Shown piece after piece: positions 1-7,295 of a DNA stretch of 13,498 bases. Source of the DNA: Proteiniphilum sp. UBA4084 (GTDB taxonomy: Bacteria > Bacteroidota > Bacteroidia > Bacteroidales > Dysgonomonadaceae); assembly GCA_002383605.1 (NCBI GenBank), contig DFYK01000057.1:1-13498 (forward strand). The letters are read 5' to 3'. Both the position numbers and the translations under genes were made by a program. Positions within the stretch are counted from its first letter, which is position 1; every line of letters begins with the position of its first letter. Under the pieces are notes generated by a model. It had not been told where the DNA came from. It ran no database searches and saw only the letters and a list, made by a program, of their open reading frames with translations.

Positions 1-153
1 TTGGCGGGATTGGAAAGTCTCTACTACGATGTTGAGGATGAATTTGAATTGGATGACAATTTGGATGAGCATATCGGAGTATTACAATCTTTATTATACG
101 CCTCCCGGATAGCGATGTTGCGAAACGTTCTTTTGGAGTTGGATGGCCAATAA
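1..153 (+). CDS. C-terminal fragment of an unrecognised protein
   Basis: Frame 1 is open from the first base and ends at TAA 151-153, giving 50 residues of a protein whose start lies outside the window. The tail is acidic (DVEDEFELDDNLDEH) and then becomes leucine-rich and helix-like (LLYASRIAMLRNVLLELDGQ). I do not recognise the family and infer no function. It runs in the same direction as the HAD hydrolase, whose ATG lies 29 nt downstream, so the two may be co-transcribed. The reading frame, the clean stop and the short gap make it a plausible gene end, but 50 residues cannot prove it. Confidence 0.5.
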   Translation: MAGLESLYYDVEDEFELDDNLDEHIGVLQSLLYASRIAMLRNVLLELDGQ

Positions 154-182
154 CAGTCCGCCAATAAATGATAAGATAAGAT

Positions 183-833
183 ATGCTGATAAAAACGATT
201 TTTTTTGATCTGGACGGGGTTGTGATCGACTCCGAGAAATTGCATTTACGGGCTTTGGGACTCACATTGGAAAAGAATGACATCTTATTTCAGCATACCA
301 TACTCGATGGTTTTGTAGGCAGGTCCGACAAATCATTCTTTCAATATGTCTATGAAAATATAGACGACCGCATCGATATTGAAGATTTCCTGAAACAAAA
401 GGATATACTCTTCGACGGCCTTTTGTCTGAGTTGCAATTCGTGGAAGGATTTACCGATTTTATGCATGTTGTGAAAGAGGCAAACGTACAAACAGCCCTC
501 GTTACTTCCTCATCTTTGCAGACGGTTAACAAAGGGGATCGTGTGCTCCACTTTCTGCAGTCGTTTGACATCGTCATCACCGAAGATGACACCACAAAGC
601 ATAAACCGCATCCCGATCCCTATCTGCTGGCTTTGGAAAGGAGTGTGGCCGACAAGGAAGCGACCATCATCATTGAAGATTCCATCAATGGCATCATCGC
701 AGGAAAGGCAGCCGGATGCATTGTCTGTGGAGTGACCACCTCCTTCGATGGCGCTACCTTAAAAAATGCCGGTGCCGACTTTGTCTTTGACAGTTACAAG
801 GATCTGATTACCAAATTTTGCTGTTTTAAATGA
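183..833 (+). CDS. HAD-superfamily hydrolase, beta-phosphoglucomutase-like phosphatase
   Basis: A 216-aa cytoplasmic haloacid dehalogenase-type phosphatase or phosphomutase. Motif I is FFDLDGVVIDSE with nucleophile Asp9 and acid/base Asp11. Motif II is the VTSSS stretch (Thr108/Ser109), motif III the lysine of KHKPHPDPY (Lys141), and motif IV IIIEDSINGIIAGKAAG with metal-binding Glu165/Asp166. Residues 15-85 form the helical cap of subfamily I. The order and length (about 215-230 aa) match the family that includes beta-phosphoglucomutase and small sugar-phosphate phosphatases. Substrate cannot be read from sequence; a sugar phosphate is likely. The ATG at 183 follows an AT-rich leader without a clear Shine-Dalgarno sequence, usual in Bacteroidetes. 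It ends convergently with the toxin gene, 35 nt away. Confidence 0.9.
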   Translation: MLIKTIFFDLDGVVIDSEKLHLRALGLTLEKNDILFQHTILDGFVGRSDKSFFQYVYENIDDRIDIEDFLKQKDILFDGLLSELQFVEGFTDFMHVVKEANVQTALVTSSSLQTVNKGDRVLHFLQSFDIVITEDDTTKHKPHPDPYLLALERSVADKEATIIIEDSINGIIAGKAAGCIVCGVTTSFDGATLKNAGADFVFDSYKDLITKFCCFK

Positions 834-868
834 TTCCAAGGAATATCATTCTTGTATCTGCCTATATT

Positions 869-1279
869 TTATATTTTCTCTAAACTTCCTTTAGCACTAG
901 CACTATAAGAGAAAGGTCTTTTTTCTGTTAAAGCAATGTGTGTGATTTTTTCCCAATGTTTGATTATCAATTTTACCATTTCCCAATAATTAAATCCCGA
1001 TCTTGACGGGGGACGAAAAAAGAACATGCCTAATTTATATTCTTCGTATAGAGCTTTCTGGATTTTCTTCCTTTGTATATTGTAGTCTTGTGTAATGATA
1101 CAGGCCTCTCTCTTCCCGGCTTGGGGAATCCATTCTTCATCTTTAGAACCTTTCCCGAAATCATCAGTCAACGAGCGTACATTAATTGGCTCTCTTGCTT
1201 TTGCGTTAAGAGGTGATTGAAGAATATCCAGCCCTTTTGCTAAGACAGGTGGCAAATTTTCATCGATATATATTATCAT
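869..1279 (-). CDS. PIN-like (DUF5615 / VapC45-type) toxin of a type II toxin-antitoxin pair
   Basis: A 136-aa protein starting MIIYIDENLPP. The Asp-Glu at residues 6-7, the SKDEEWIPQAG stretch (Asp47) and IITQDYNIQR (Asp65) reproduce the acidic-residue layout of the PIN-like DUF5615/VapC45 group, small putative ribonucleases that cleave RNA with a metal ion. The C-terminal half is basic and helical (IKHWEKITHIALTEKRPF). Its ATG overlaps the stop of the upstream antitoxin gene as ATGA (1276-1279), which favours translational coupling and fixes the start. Antitoxin-first order and tight coupling are classic for toxin-antitoxin modules. That the protein is a toxin is inferred from family and partner; the RNA target is unknown. 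The region is visibly richer in A+T than its neighbours, as expected for an acquired module. Confidence 0.82.
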   Translation of the reverse strand: MIIYIDENLPPVLAKGLDILQSPLNAKAREPINVRSLTDDFGKGSKDEEWIPQAGKREACIITQDYNIQRKKIQKALYEEYKLGMFFFRPPSRSGFNYWEMVKLIIKHWEKITHIALTEKRPFSYSASAKGSLEKI

Positions 1280-1950
1280 GCTGCTGATTTACAAAAGTCT
1301 ATAGCATCTTTAACCGATTTTAAATCGATCTCATATAAATATGCTATAAAATCCAGTGATTCCCCTCCTCTATAAAGATTATACAATGTTGCTGGTGAGA
1401 TATTAGTATATTTTATAACCGGTTGGCCTAATTGACGCTCTGGATCTAAAACGATACTACTTTTTTTACCCATCGGCCAAAATTTCGAAGCCAGCAGATC
1501 CTCTTCAAATTCAAGATTCTTGAAAAAGATTTCAATAAATTTCAGATTTAACTGTTTGGTACCATCTAAAGGCAAATAAGAGTCGTTGAAGTTAAAATAA
1601 ATCCTTTGTCCGTCAGTATTGATATTTTCTATAATATTTTTTTGTGCAAATGGATATTTTGTTTGAAATAATTGAGATAATTCAATATGTGCATCTAAAA
1701 CCTTTCTTGTTCTTACTCCTGATTCACCCAGTAGGAATAAAATGTAAAATTCAATTAAAGCATGGAAATTAATGGTTTTTATAGATGCAATATCGACTGA
1801 GCAAGGTGTATTTAGTTCAGACGCTAAAATACCGTCCCAATATTTATTAATCCAAGTGTGCACCTTTTGATATGGCAATTTCAGTATCTTAGAAACATCT
1901 GAGATAGTATATACACCATAGCCTATGTAGAGATCATTTTTGAAAGCCAT
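1276..1950 (-). CDS. HTH + DUF433 antitoxin of a type II toxin-antitoxin pair
   Basis: A 224-aa protein, long for an antitoxin. Residues 13-38 (YTISDVSKILKLPYQKVHTW) look like a MerR/excisionase-type helix-turn-helix. Residues 168-221 match DUF433: a PVIKYTNISPATLYNLYRGG core, then ESLDFIAYLYEIDLKSVKDA, the layout usual for the family's G-x-P-V-I, aGes and IA..Y..L elements. The middle 100 residues are not recognised. The family (VapB45-like) pairs with the PIN-like toxin encoded immediately downstream, binds and neutralises it, and probably represses its own promoter. The start at 1948-1950 is supported by a consensus promoter whose predicted transcript begins only about 12 nt upstream. Toxin neutralisation and autoregulation are inferred from family, not shown here. 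Confidence 0.82.
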   Translation of the reverse strand: MAFKNDLYIGYGVYTISDVSKILKLPYQKVHTWINKYWDGILASELNTPCSVDIASIKTINFHALIEFYILFLLGESGVRTRKVLDAHIELSQLFQTKYPFAQKNIIENINTDGQRIYFNFNDSYLPLDGTKQLNLKFIEIFFKNLEFEEDLLASKFWPMGKKSSIVLDPERQLGQPVIKYTNISPATLYNLYRGGESLDFIAYLYEIDLKSVKDAIDFCKSAA

Positions 1951-1967
1951 TGAATTTTAATTTATTG

Positions 1968-1998
1968 CAAATCTATATAAAAAAGAGCAAGTTCCAAA
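1968..1998 (-). promoter_or_regulatory. Promoter of the toxin-antitoxin operon (Bacteroidetes consensus)
   Basis: Read on the minus strand, TTTG (1998-1995), a 19-nt spacer and TAGATTTG (1975-1968) match the Bacteroidetes primary-sigma pattern TTTG-N19-21-TAnnTTTG exactly. Transcription would begin near 1962, leaving a leader of only about 12 nt before the antitoxin ATG. No clear palindromic operator was found around it. Confidence 0.7.
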
Positions 1999-2052
1999 CA
2001 ATTGATTGATAAAAAACTAATAGGCTTCTCGACTCAATCTGCACAAATTATC

Positions 2053-3165
2053 TTAGTTTTTATTTCCTTCTAAATTCTTATACTCATTCATCAGTCCCCT
2101 GATGGTGACTGCTTCCGATATTTCCTGACGGTATGTTTCCGGATTGTAATAACTCTGTAGAAAATTGTCGGTTCCAGACCAAACTGTGGCAATGATTCCT
2201 TGAAAGTGGTGTGCAAACCCCGGGTTGGCATTTTCGCGCCAGCCAATCATATCGGCAAGCTGTTGCCGAGCTACTTCCGGATTCTTCCAGGGGCAGGTAG
2301 CCACATCGAATCCCTTCATGGCAAAAAGAACGGAGGTAGGCTCAGCCCGATCATAATGCCAGTCGCAGATAAACACATCTTTCGGGATCAGGTCGATGGC
2401 GCGGTGGGTGTTGTTCATGCTTGCCTCCCACTCTCCGATGCCGGTAGCCTTTCCGTCGATCAGACGATCGCCCCAGATCATCAGCCTGCGTCCGTCGTGA
2501 GCCAGGTGATTTCTGATTTTGGTTACTTCGCCGGCAAACAATACGGCTTTGTCGAGCCCGCCACAACGTGGACATTTTTCATCTCCAATGTAGAAGACTT
2601 CGTCCATTCCCGCATGCAGAGTATTGGTCTCAAATGCGTCCATCAATTCATCTACCACTGCGAAGACCACCTGATGAACGCCCGGATGCAAGGGGCAATA
2701 GCTCTTGCAGTACAAGCCATCGGGATTGGGCCAGCCGCTGTAGTTTTCGGTTTTCACATGAGGCGTCTCGTCGAATTCAGGATATTCGCGCAGCAGGGCA
2801 TTGGTGGTTTTTGCCCACGACTGATGTCCCAGCAGATTCACCTGTGGGGCTATCTGGATGCCATTCTTTTTGCACACCGTCACAATCTTTTTTACGTCAG
2901 TCCTGGTTAACGGATTCGGGTCCCTCAGTTCCGGGTGGCTTTCATAAGCGTAATTCCAGTCGACCCGCAATATCAGCAAATTGAAGTGCGCCGGAGCCAG
3001 TTCTTCTTCAATAAATTTCAGGAACAGATCGAGCTGTTCGTTGCCTGGAGCAGCAATAGCCAAGCCTCTGATGGGCAATATTGTACCCAGGCTATTGGAC
3101 GTTTCTTGCGCCTTCGTTTGCATCATCACAAGGAGGGAGATCGTAAGGAAGATAAACTTTTTCAT
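2053..3165 (-). CDS. Secreted GH20-like glycosidase (beta-N-acetylhexosaminidase type)
   Basis: A 370-aa protein with a signal peptide (MKKFIFLTISLLVMMQTKAQ, cleavage probably near residue 18-20), so exported to the periplasm or beyond. A (beta/alpha)8-type catalytic domain fills the rest. HAGMDEV at residues 184-190 is the GH20 hallmark, with the Asp188-Glu189 pair that polarises the acetamido group and donates the proton. Other barrel-like segments are LLILRVDWNY, IQIAPQVNLLGHQ and RRLMIWGDR. It lacks the separate N-terminal GH20b domain of classical hexosaminidases, making it a short single-domain member. Expected role is removal of terminal GlcNAc or GalNAc; the true substrate is unknown. 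The start lies inside the end of the EEP gene (74-nt overlap), but the good signal peptide supports it. A CPRC pair at 198-201 may bind metal or form a disulfide. Confidence 0.82.
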   Translation of the reverse strand: MKKFIFLTISLLVMMQTKAQETSNSLGTILPIRGLAIAAPGNEQLDLFLKFIEEELAPAHFNLLILRVDWNYAYESHPELRDPNPLTRTDVKKIVTVCKKNGIQIAPQVNLLGHQSWAKTTNALLREYPEFDETPHVKTENYSGWPNPDGLYCKSYCPLHPGVHQVVFAVVDELMDAFETNTLHAGMDEVFYIGDEKCPRCGGLDKAVLFAGEVTKIRNHLAHDGRRLMIWGDRLIDGKATGIGEWEASMNNTHRAIDLIPKDVFICDWHYDRAEPTSVLFAMKGFDVATCPWKNPEVARQQLADMIGWRENANPGFAHHFQGIIATVWSGTDNFLQSYYNPETYRQEISEAVTIRGLMNEYKNLEGNKN

Positions 3166-3952
3166 GATTGATTGTATTTTTCAACTGTATATCCACAAAT
3201 AAAGGACGGTGGTCGGATGCCACCTGCTCATCGATCACCTGCGCGTTGTGCTTCGTATAGGTTTGTCCATTTGACACATATCCCAGTACATAATCAATTG
3301 TTCTTACCGGATTGATGGAGGGAGAAGTCGGTTGTTTGGGATTGGAAAGTATTTGCCACTCTTTTTTCAGTATCTCCAGTGGCGGTGAGTCAGGGGTGGC
3401 ATTCAGGTCACCGATCAGGAAAACCGGCTTGTCATACTTTTTTGCCCAGTCAGCGATGATCTTCACCGATTCAATCCGTTCTGCTTCATCGAGAGAAAAG
3501 TGTGTGTTAATCACTACATAGTCCTTCAGTTCTACGATCAGGGCACTGCGGGCCTCCCCGACGCCTGGCAGAGCTATCTTATCCACCGTGAGCGGTTTCT
3601 CCCGGGTGAGCATGCCATTGCCGTACTTTCCTCCATCGTGCAGGATAGAATAGCCGAAGGTGGCGTACATGCCGGTTTGCGCTGCGAGCAACTGCAGGAT
3701 GTCGATGTTGCCGCTGCGATTGACCATGCTGTCCACTTCCTGAAGCCCGATCACCTCAGGTTGTATGTCGATGATCAGCTTCCCAATCCGTTCGATGTCC
3801 ATTTTGTTGTCCATCCCCTGGCCATGATGGATGTTGTAGCTCATAATCCGGATGGTTCTTTCCTTTTGGGGAAAGAGGTTGCTTTGCTGCGAAAGGGTTT
3901 GTGCCCTGCTGCTGAAGAGGGTAAGGGTGAGTAAAAGAAGTGTTATTTTCAT
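3092..3952 (-). CDS. Secreted endonuclease/exonuclease/phosphatase (EEP) family protein
   Basis: A 286-aa protein with an N-terminal signal peptide (MKITLLLLTLTLFSSRAQ). The EEP fold is clear from SYNIHHG (Asn40), LQEVD (Glu72), INTHFS (His151), GDLNATPDS (Asp182, Asn184), TIDYVLG (Asp220) and SDHRPL (Asp247, His248). All catalytic and metal residues of the DNase I/phosphodiesterase superfamily are present. Members hydrolyse phosphodiesters in nucleic acids, lipids or inositol phosphates; an exported version next to glycosidases may cleave phosphate-linked material, which is inference. The fold normally ends just after DHRPLFVDIQLK. Here an extra tail of about 28 residues (259-286) runs on, encoded by the same DNA as the GH20 signal peptide in another frame, so it may be non-functional read-on. 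The sulfatase terminator lies upstream, and a weak promoter box sits at 4009-4016. Confidence 0.85.
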   Translation of the reverse strand: MKITLLLLTLTLFSSRAQTLSQQSNLFPQKERTIRIMSYNIHHGQGMDNKMDIERIGKLIIDIQPEVIGLQEVDSMVNRSGNIDILQLLAAQTGMYATFGYSILHDGGKYGNGMLTREKPLTVDKIALPGVGEARSALIVELKDYVVINTHFSLDEAERIESVKIIADWAKKYDKPVFLIGDLNATPDSPPLEILKKEWQILSNPKQPTSPSINPVRTIDYVLGYVSNGQTYTKHNAQVIDEQVASDHRPLFVDIQLKNTINHEKVYLPYDLPPCDDANEGARNVQ

Positions 3953-4008
3953 TCCCGTAGGAGTTTAGGGTCTGCTTATTAATTCCGAACCAGAAACAGA
4001 TCGGTGTA

Positions 4009-4016
4009 CAAATGTA
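4009..4016 (-). promoter_or_regulatory. Possible -7 box upstream of the EEP gene
   Basis: The minus strand reads TACATTTG, matching TAnnTTTG, 57 nt before the EEP start codon and just after the sulfatase terminator, where a new promoter would be expected. No TTTG box at the usual 19-21 nt spacing is visible; the nearest TTG is only 12 nt away, so support is partial. Confidence 0.35.
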
Positions 4017-4029
4017 CTTATTATCTGGC

Positions 4030-4066
4030 AAAAAACATCCCGGGAGCAGTCATTGTTCCCGGGATG
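4030..4066 (-). terminator. Intrinsic terminator after the sulfatase gene
   Basis: A perfect 10-bp inverted repeat, CATCCCGGGA (4036-4045) and TCCCGGGATG (4057-4066), encloses an 11-nt loop. On the minus strand it is followed directly by six T residues (4035-4030). It lies 18 nt past the sulfatase stop codon, giving a textbook Rho-independent terminator. It implies that the GH43-sulfatase transcript mostly ends here and that the EEP-GH20 pair needs its own promoter or read-through. Confidence 0.85.
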
Positions 4067-4083
4067 AAATCATATATTAAAAA

Positions 4084-5535
4084 CTAATGTGTCACCAGGT
4101 ATCCCGGTTTTCTTCTGCCGCTACCTTCCATCTTGTGGAGATCGTCACCCAGATCTTCCCGGGCTTTTGCAGCGATGCTGTCGAGTAGACGAACCTGTTC
4201 CGGATAGAATGTACTCAGGTCATATCGTTCACCCGGGTCACGGCGCAGATCATACAGTCCGCCTCCTACTGGAAAGTTCTCGTTTACCTCTCCCGGTTTT
4301 CCATCCTGACCCGGTTTAAACCCCTCATAGGTGCGCCCCGGGTGTGGAAAAACAAGCTTCCAGTGACCATGTCTCACCGCTTCCAGACTGTTTTGACGGT
4401 AGTAGTAATAAAAAGTCTCTCTCGGCGTTGCTTCCGTATTGCCTTTAAGAATGGGCAGGAGGCTCACTCCGTCTATCTTGTGGGTGGGTAGGGGCGCAGC
4501 GGTAAGCTCTGCCAGGGTAGGGAGAATATCGATGGCGGAAGCAAGGCTGTTGCTGACGACACCCTCCGGTATCAGCCCCTTCCAGCGCATGATGCAGGGA
4601 ACGCGATGACCTCCCTCGAAGGTGGTTCCTTTCCCTTCGCGTAGGCCGCCGGTGCTGCCTGCATGATTGCCGTAGTTGATCCAGGGTCCGTTGTCAGAGG
4701 TGAAAATCACCAGTGTCTCTTCCTCCAGTCCGGTTTCCTGCAGTGTCCTTATTATTTCGCCCACGCTCCAGTCAATCTCCATCATCACATCTCCATAGTG
4801 TCCCTGTTCCGATTTGCCTTTGAACCTGTCGGAGACATGCAACGGGACGTGTGGCATGGGATGTGGCAGGTAGATAAAAAAGGGATGATCCCGGTTTTCC
4901 CGGATGAAGTCGCAGGTTTTCTGAGTAAACAGGGTGGTGAACTGTGTTTGGTCATTGGGTGTGACTGCCTTGTTTACGATCTCTTCATCCATGAAGAGCG
5001 GCAGGTCTGGATAGCTGCCCGTTGGGTGGAGCGGCCACATATCATTTGAGTAGGGGATACCACAGAACCGGTCAAAACCATGTTGGGTCGGAAGGAACTG
5101 TCGTGCCGTTCCCAGGTGCCATTTACCGAATATGGCAGTCCGGTATCCTTTTTCTTTCAGCATTTCGGCAATGGTTACCTCACCGTCTGATATCCCGATT
5201 CGGGACTGAGGCCCCAGCGCTCCCGGGAGTCCTATCCGGTTGGGGTAGCATCCGGTCAGCAGACCTGCACGCGATGCGGTGGATACGGCCTGGGGAGAAT
5301 AGAAATGGGTGAAACGAAGACCCTCACCTGCGAGCTTGTCGATATGAGGCGTGGTGTATCCGGTTGCGCCGGTAAGAGACAGGTCGCCGTTCCCCATATC
5401 GTCAAGATAGATGAGGATTATATTGGGACTCTTCACCGGCGAAGGTGCCGGTTGTTTTGTAGTGGAGCAGGAGAGTGTTGTCGTGAGAACTGTTCCCCAG
5501 AGCCCCGCTTTGATTCCCGCAGGATGTATTATCAT
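4084..5535 (-). CDS. Sulfatase lipoprotein, serine-type formylglycine (arylsulfatase-like)
   Basis: A 483-aa protein of the alkaline-phosphatase-like sulfatase family S1. A lipobox-like TTLSC puts the lipidated cysteine at residue 23. No acidic residues follow it, so a Bacteroidetes surface-export signal is not evident and a periplasm-facing anchor is more likely. Metal ligands Asp45-Asp46 sit in NIILIYLDDMG. The signature STASR at 85-89 makes Ser85 the residue to be converted to formylglycine. GKWHLG gives Lys138/His140, and FTSDNG gives Asp281/Asn282. Length is usual for S1 sulfatases. It removes sulfate esters from a sulfated glycan or aryl compound; the substrate is unknown. A serine-type site needs a radical-SAM maturase (anSME), not encoded in this window. 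It follows the GH43 gene by 61 nt with no promoter box between, suggesting one transcript. Confidence 0.92.
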   Translation of the reverse strand: MIIHPAGIKAGLWGTVLTTTLSCSTTKQPAPSPVKSPNIILIYLDDMGNGDLSLTGATGYTTPHIDKLAGEGLRFTHFYSPQAVSTASRAGLLTGCYPNRIGLPGALGPQSRIGISDGEVTIAEMLKEKGYRTAIFGKWHLGTARQFLPTQHGFDRFCGIPYSNDMWPLHPTGSYPDLPLFMDEEIVNKAVTPNDQTQFTTLFTQKTCDFIRENRDHPFFIYLPHPMPHVPLHVSDRFKGKSEQGHYGDVMMEIDWSVGEIIRTLQETGLEEETLVIFTSDNGPWINYGNHAGSTGGLREGKGTTFEGGHRVPCIMRWKGLIPEGVVSNSLASAIDILPTLAELTAAPLPTHKIDGVSLLPILKGNTEATPRETFYYYYRQNSLEAVRHGHWKLVFPHPGRTYEGFKPGQDGKPGEVNENFPVGGGLYDLRRDPGERYDLSTFYPEQVRLLDSIAAKAREDLGDDLHKMEGSGRRKPGYLVTH

Positions 5536-5596
5536 GATCGGTTATGTTTGTAATTACATTAAAATCATGCAGTCCGTCACCAGTTGTCCGACGTAG

Positions 5597-6604
5597 TTAC
5601 CTCAGCCTGTTTGCACGAACTCCCTCAAAGGTAATTTTCACCGGCTTGATCAGTCCGTTCTTGTCGAACTCCATCTTGTCGATGCAGGTCGCCCGATGAT
5701 CGCGATGCCTGTCATTGATGGGACGACGGTGGTATATGATATACCAGTCGTCGCTTCTCGGATTGTGAAATATCGAATGATGTCCGGCACTCGTACCCAC
5801 CTCAGGATTCTGTTCCAGAATGGTACCGATCCGTTCAAATGGTCCTAATGGACTGTCGGCAATAGCGTAGGCTACGCGATAGCCTGGGTTTCCCCAGCCA
5901 CCCTCAGACCACATGAAGTAGTACTTTCCGTTTTTTTTAAACATAAAAGGGCCTTCCGTGTAGCTTTCGGGTGTTACCTCTTTGTAAATCTCTCCGTCGG
6001 GAAAAGGGCGAAGGCCGGTAAAATCGTTGTTAAGTAGTACCACGTTGCAGTGCCGCCAGCCGCCGTAGAACATATAGTAAGTACTATCGTTCTCGCGATA
6101 GACGAACTGGTCGATGGGCTGGGAGCCATTTACAATTTTGTTGATCAGTGGTTTACCTAGTAAGTCACGGTAAGGGCCCTGGGGTTGGTCGGCCACGGCT
6201 ACGCCGATTCCACCCGTTTCGCTCTCTTTCTGGATATCGTTGGCGGAGAAAAAGAAATAATACTTCCCATCTTTTTCAAGCACGCCCGGGGCCCACATTG
6301 CCATATGTGCCCATTTCACTTCAGATGTATCAATGATTTGTTCATGTTTGGTCCAGTTTACCAGGTCGGGTGAGGAGAATGCATCGAAGAAGACCTGTTT
6401 TTCATACAAGTCGGAGAAGGTAGGGTAAATCCAGTACTGATCTTCGTAAATAATCCCTTCCGGATCTGCATACCATCCCTCAAGAACAGGGTTGGAGGAA
6501 TAAAGTTTTCCTTCGGAGATATTCGGATGATTTTTTTTAGTTATACATGCAGTTAACAGAAAGGCTCCCGCCATCAGAAAAAGGATTCGTCTCATCATTA
6601 CCAA
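5597..6604 (-). CDS. GH43-like glycosidase lipoprotein
   Basis: A 335-aa protein with a five-bladed beta-propeller GH43-type sequence. The N-terminus is a lipoprotein signal (FLLTAC, Cys20) without acidic residues after it, suggesting a periplasm-facing lipoprotein. The triad is visible: general base Asp47 in WYADPEG, pKa modulator Asp165 in QPIDQFVY, and general acid Glu217 in YTEGPFMFK. Repeated YYFFFS, YYMFYGG, YYFMWSEGG and WYIIYHRRP strands mark the blades, and GHHSIF carries the usual propeller-axis histidine. Family enzymes remove arabinose, xylose or galactose units; the specificity here is not readable. Length fits a single-domain GH43 with no carbohydrate-binding module. ATG 6604 and the ATGs three and four codons in are all possible starts. 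It is first of the GH43-sulfatase pair. Confidence 0.88.
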   Translation of the reverse strand: MVMMRRILFLMAGAFLLTACITKKNHPNISEGKLYSSNPVLEGWYADPEGIIYEDQYWIYPTFSDLYEKQVFFDAFSSPDLVNWTKHEQIIDTSEVKWAHMAMWAPGVLEKDGKYYFFFSANDIQKESETGGIGVAVADQPQGPYRDLLGKPLINKIVNGSQPIDQFVYRENDSTYYMFYGGWRHCNVVLLNNDFTGLRPFPDGEIYKEVTPESYTEGPFMFKKNGKYYFMWSEGGWGNPGYRVAYAIADSPLGPFERIGTILEQNPEVGTSAGHHSIFHNPRSDDWYIIYHRRPINDRHRDHRATCIDKMEFDKNGLIKPVKITFEGVRANRLR

Positions 6605-6641
6605 GGATTCAGTTTACAATCGTTACATTTACACTTCAACG

Positions 6642-6649
6642 CAAAAATA
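6642..6649 (-). promoter_or_regulatory. Possible -7 box upstream of the GH43 gene
   Basis: The minus strand reads TATTTTTG, matching TAnnTTTG, 38 nt ahead of the GH43 start. No TTTG is found at the usual distance, so only half of the promoter pattern is present. Position in the 118-nt gap after the ThuA remnant fits an operon start. Confidence 0.35.
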
Positions 6650-6722
6650 GATAATTTTCGTCCTTTAAAATGCCATTATTGTCTCAATAATTCACGGAAA
6701 GGTACCATAACTGTTAAAGAAG

Positions 6723-7295
6723 TCAAATAGATGATTCCCTTTTAACGAGAACCCATTGCAAACCTCCAAAGATATGGCGGATAAACTGAGGGTCGCTATA
6801 ATCCTCTTTTTTGTGCCCAAGTGCTGTAAACCATTGCCTTCCTCTATCAAATTCATTGCACCAGACACTTGGGAACACGGTGCCGAAGGTGTTGGGTAGC
6901 GGGCGTGAATGTTTAAAGCCTGGTGATGAAAAATCTGAAACCGTCAAAACCCGAACGGTTGGATTCATATCTTTCAGTATATATAATTCGTCTTCCACTT
7001 CCCATACCGGAGGAATATCTTTTGTAGAAGGATGTCTATCATCAACAACACGAACATTGAATTTTTGAAGCGGAGGATGAAAATCAAACGTTCCTCCGAT
7101 CATTTGCTTAAACCAGCCCCATTCACGTTCGGTGCCGCAGGCAATATGAATTCCAATTATTCCTTTCCCTTGCCGGTTAAAATTTATGAGTCCCTCTTTT
7201 TCCGCTTCATTTTCAAATACCTTGTTATTTGTATTTGCAAGTATCACTGCATCATATTGTAATAAATCAGGTGTGGAGAAAACAGCAGAATATGA
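6723..7295 (-). pseudogene. ThuA-domain protein remnant, 5' end missing
   Basis: The frame ends at 6723. The longest conventional reading starts at a GTG (7245-7247) and gives 174 aa. The sequence matches the ThuA/trehalose-utilisation-like fold, a class-I glutamine-amidotransferase relative: KGIIGIHIACG, VWEVEDELYILKDM, and RQWFTALGH.KEDYSDPQF..HIFGGLQWVL at the end. Upstream of the GTG, homologous sequence continues in frame (STPDLLQYDAVILANT) as far as a TAG at 7296-7298, which is the stop codon of the preceding hydrolase gene. The first beta-strand and helix of a normal 220-280 aa ThuA protein, about 45-50 residues, are therefore absent, and no ATG exists. I read it as a truncated, probably non-functional copy. 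A short functional protein from the GTG is the alternative. ThuA proteins are linked to sugar metabolism, biochemistry unclear. Confidence 0.65.

Noticed and set aside
832..845. ATTCCAAGGAAT as a terminator between the HAD and toxin genes
   Set aside because: The loop would be only two bases and no T-run follows on either strand, so a stable hairpin is unlikely.
2200..2910. 236-codon open frame on the plus strand opposite the GH20-like gene
   Set aside because: It is antisense to a gene with a signal peptide and catalytic motif. Its translation shows no family motif, and neither a promoter nor a signal peptide is seen.
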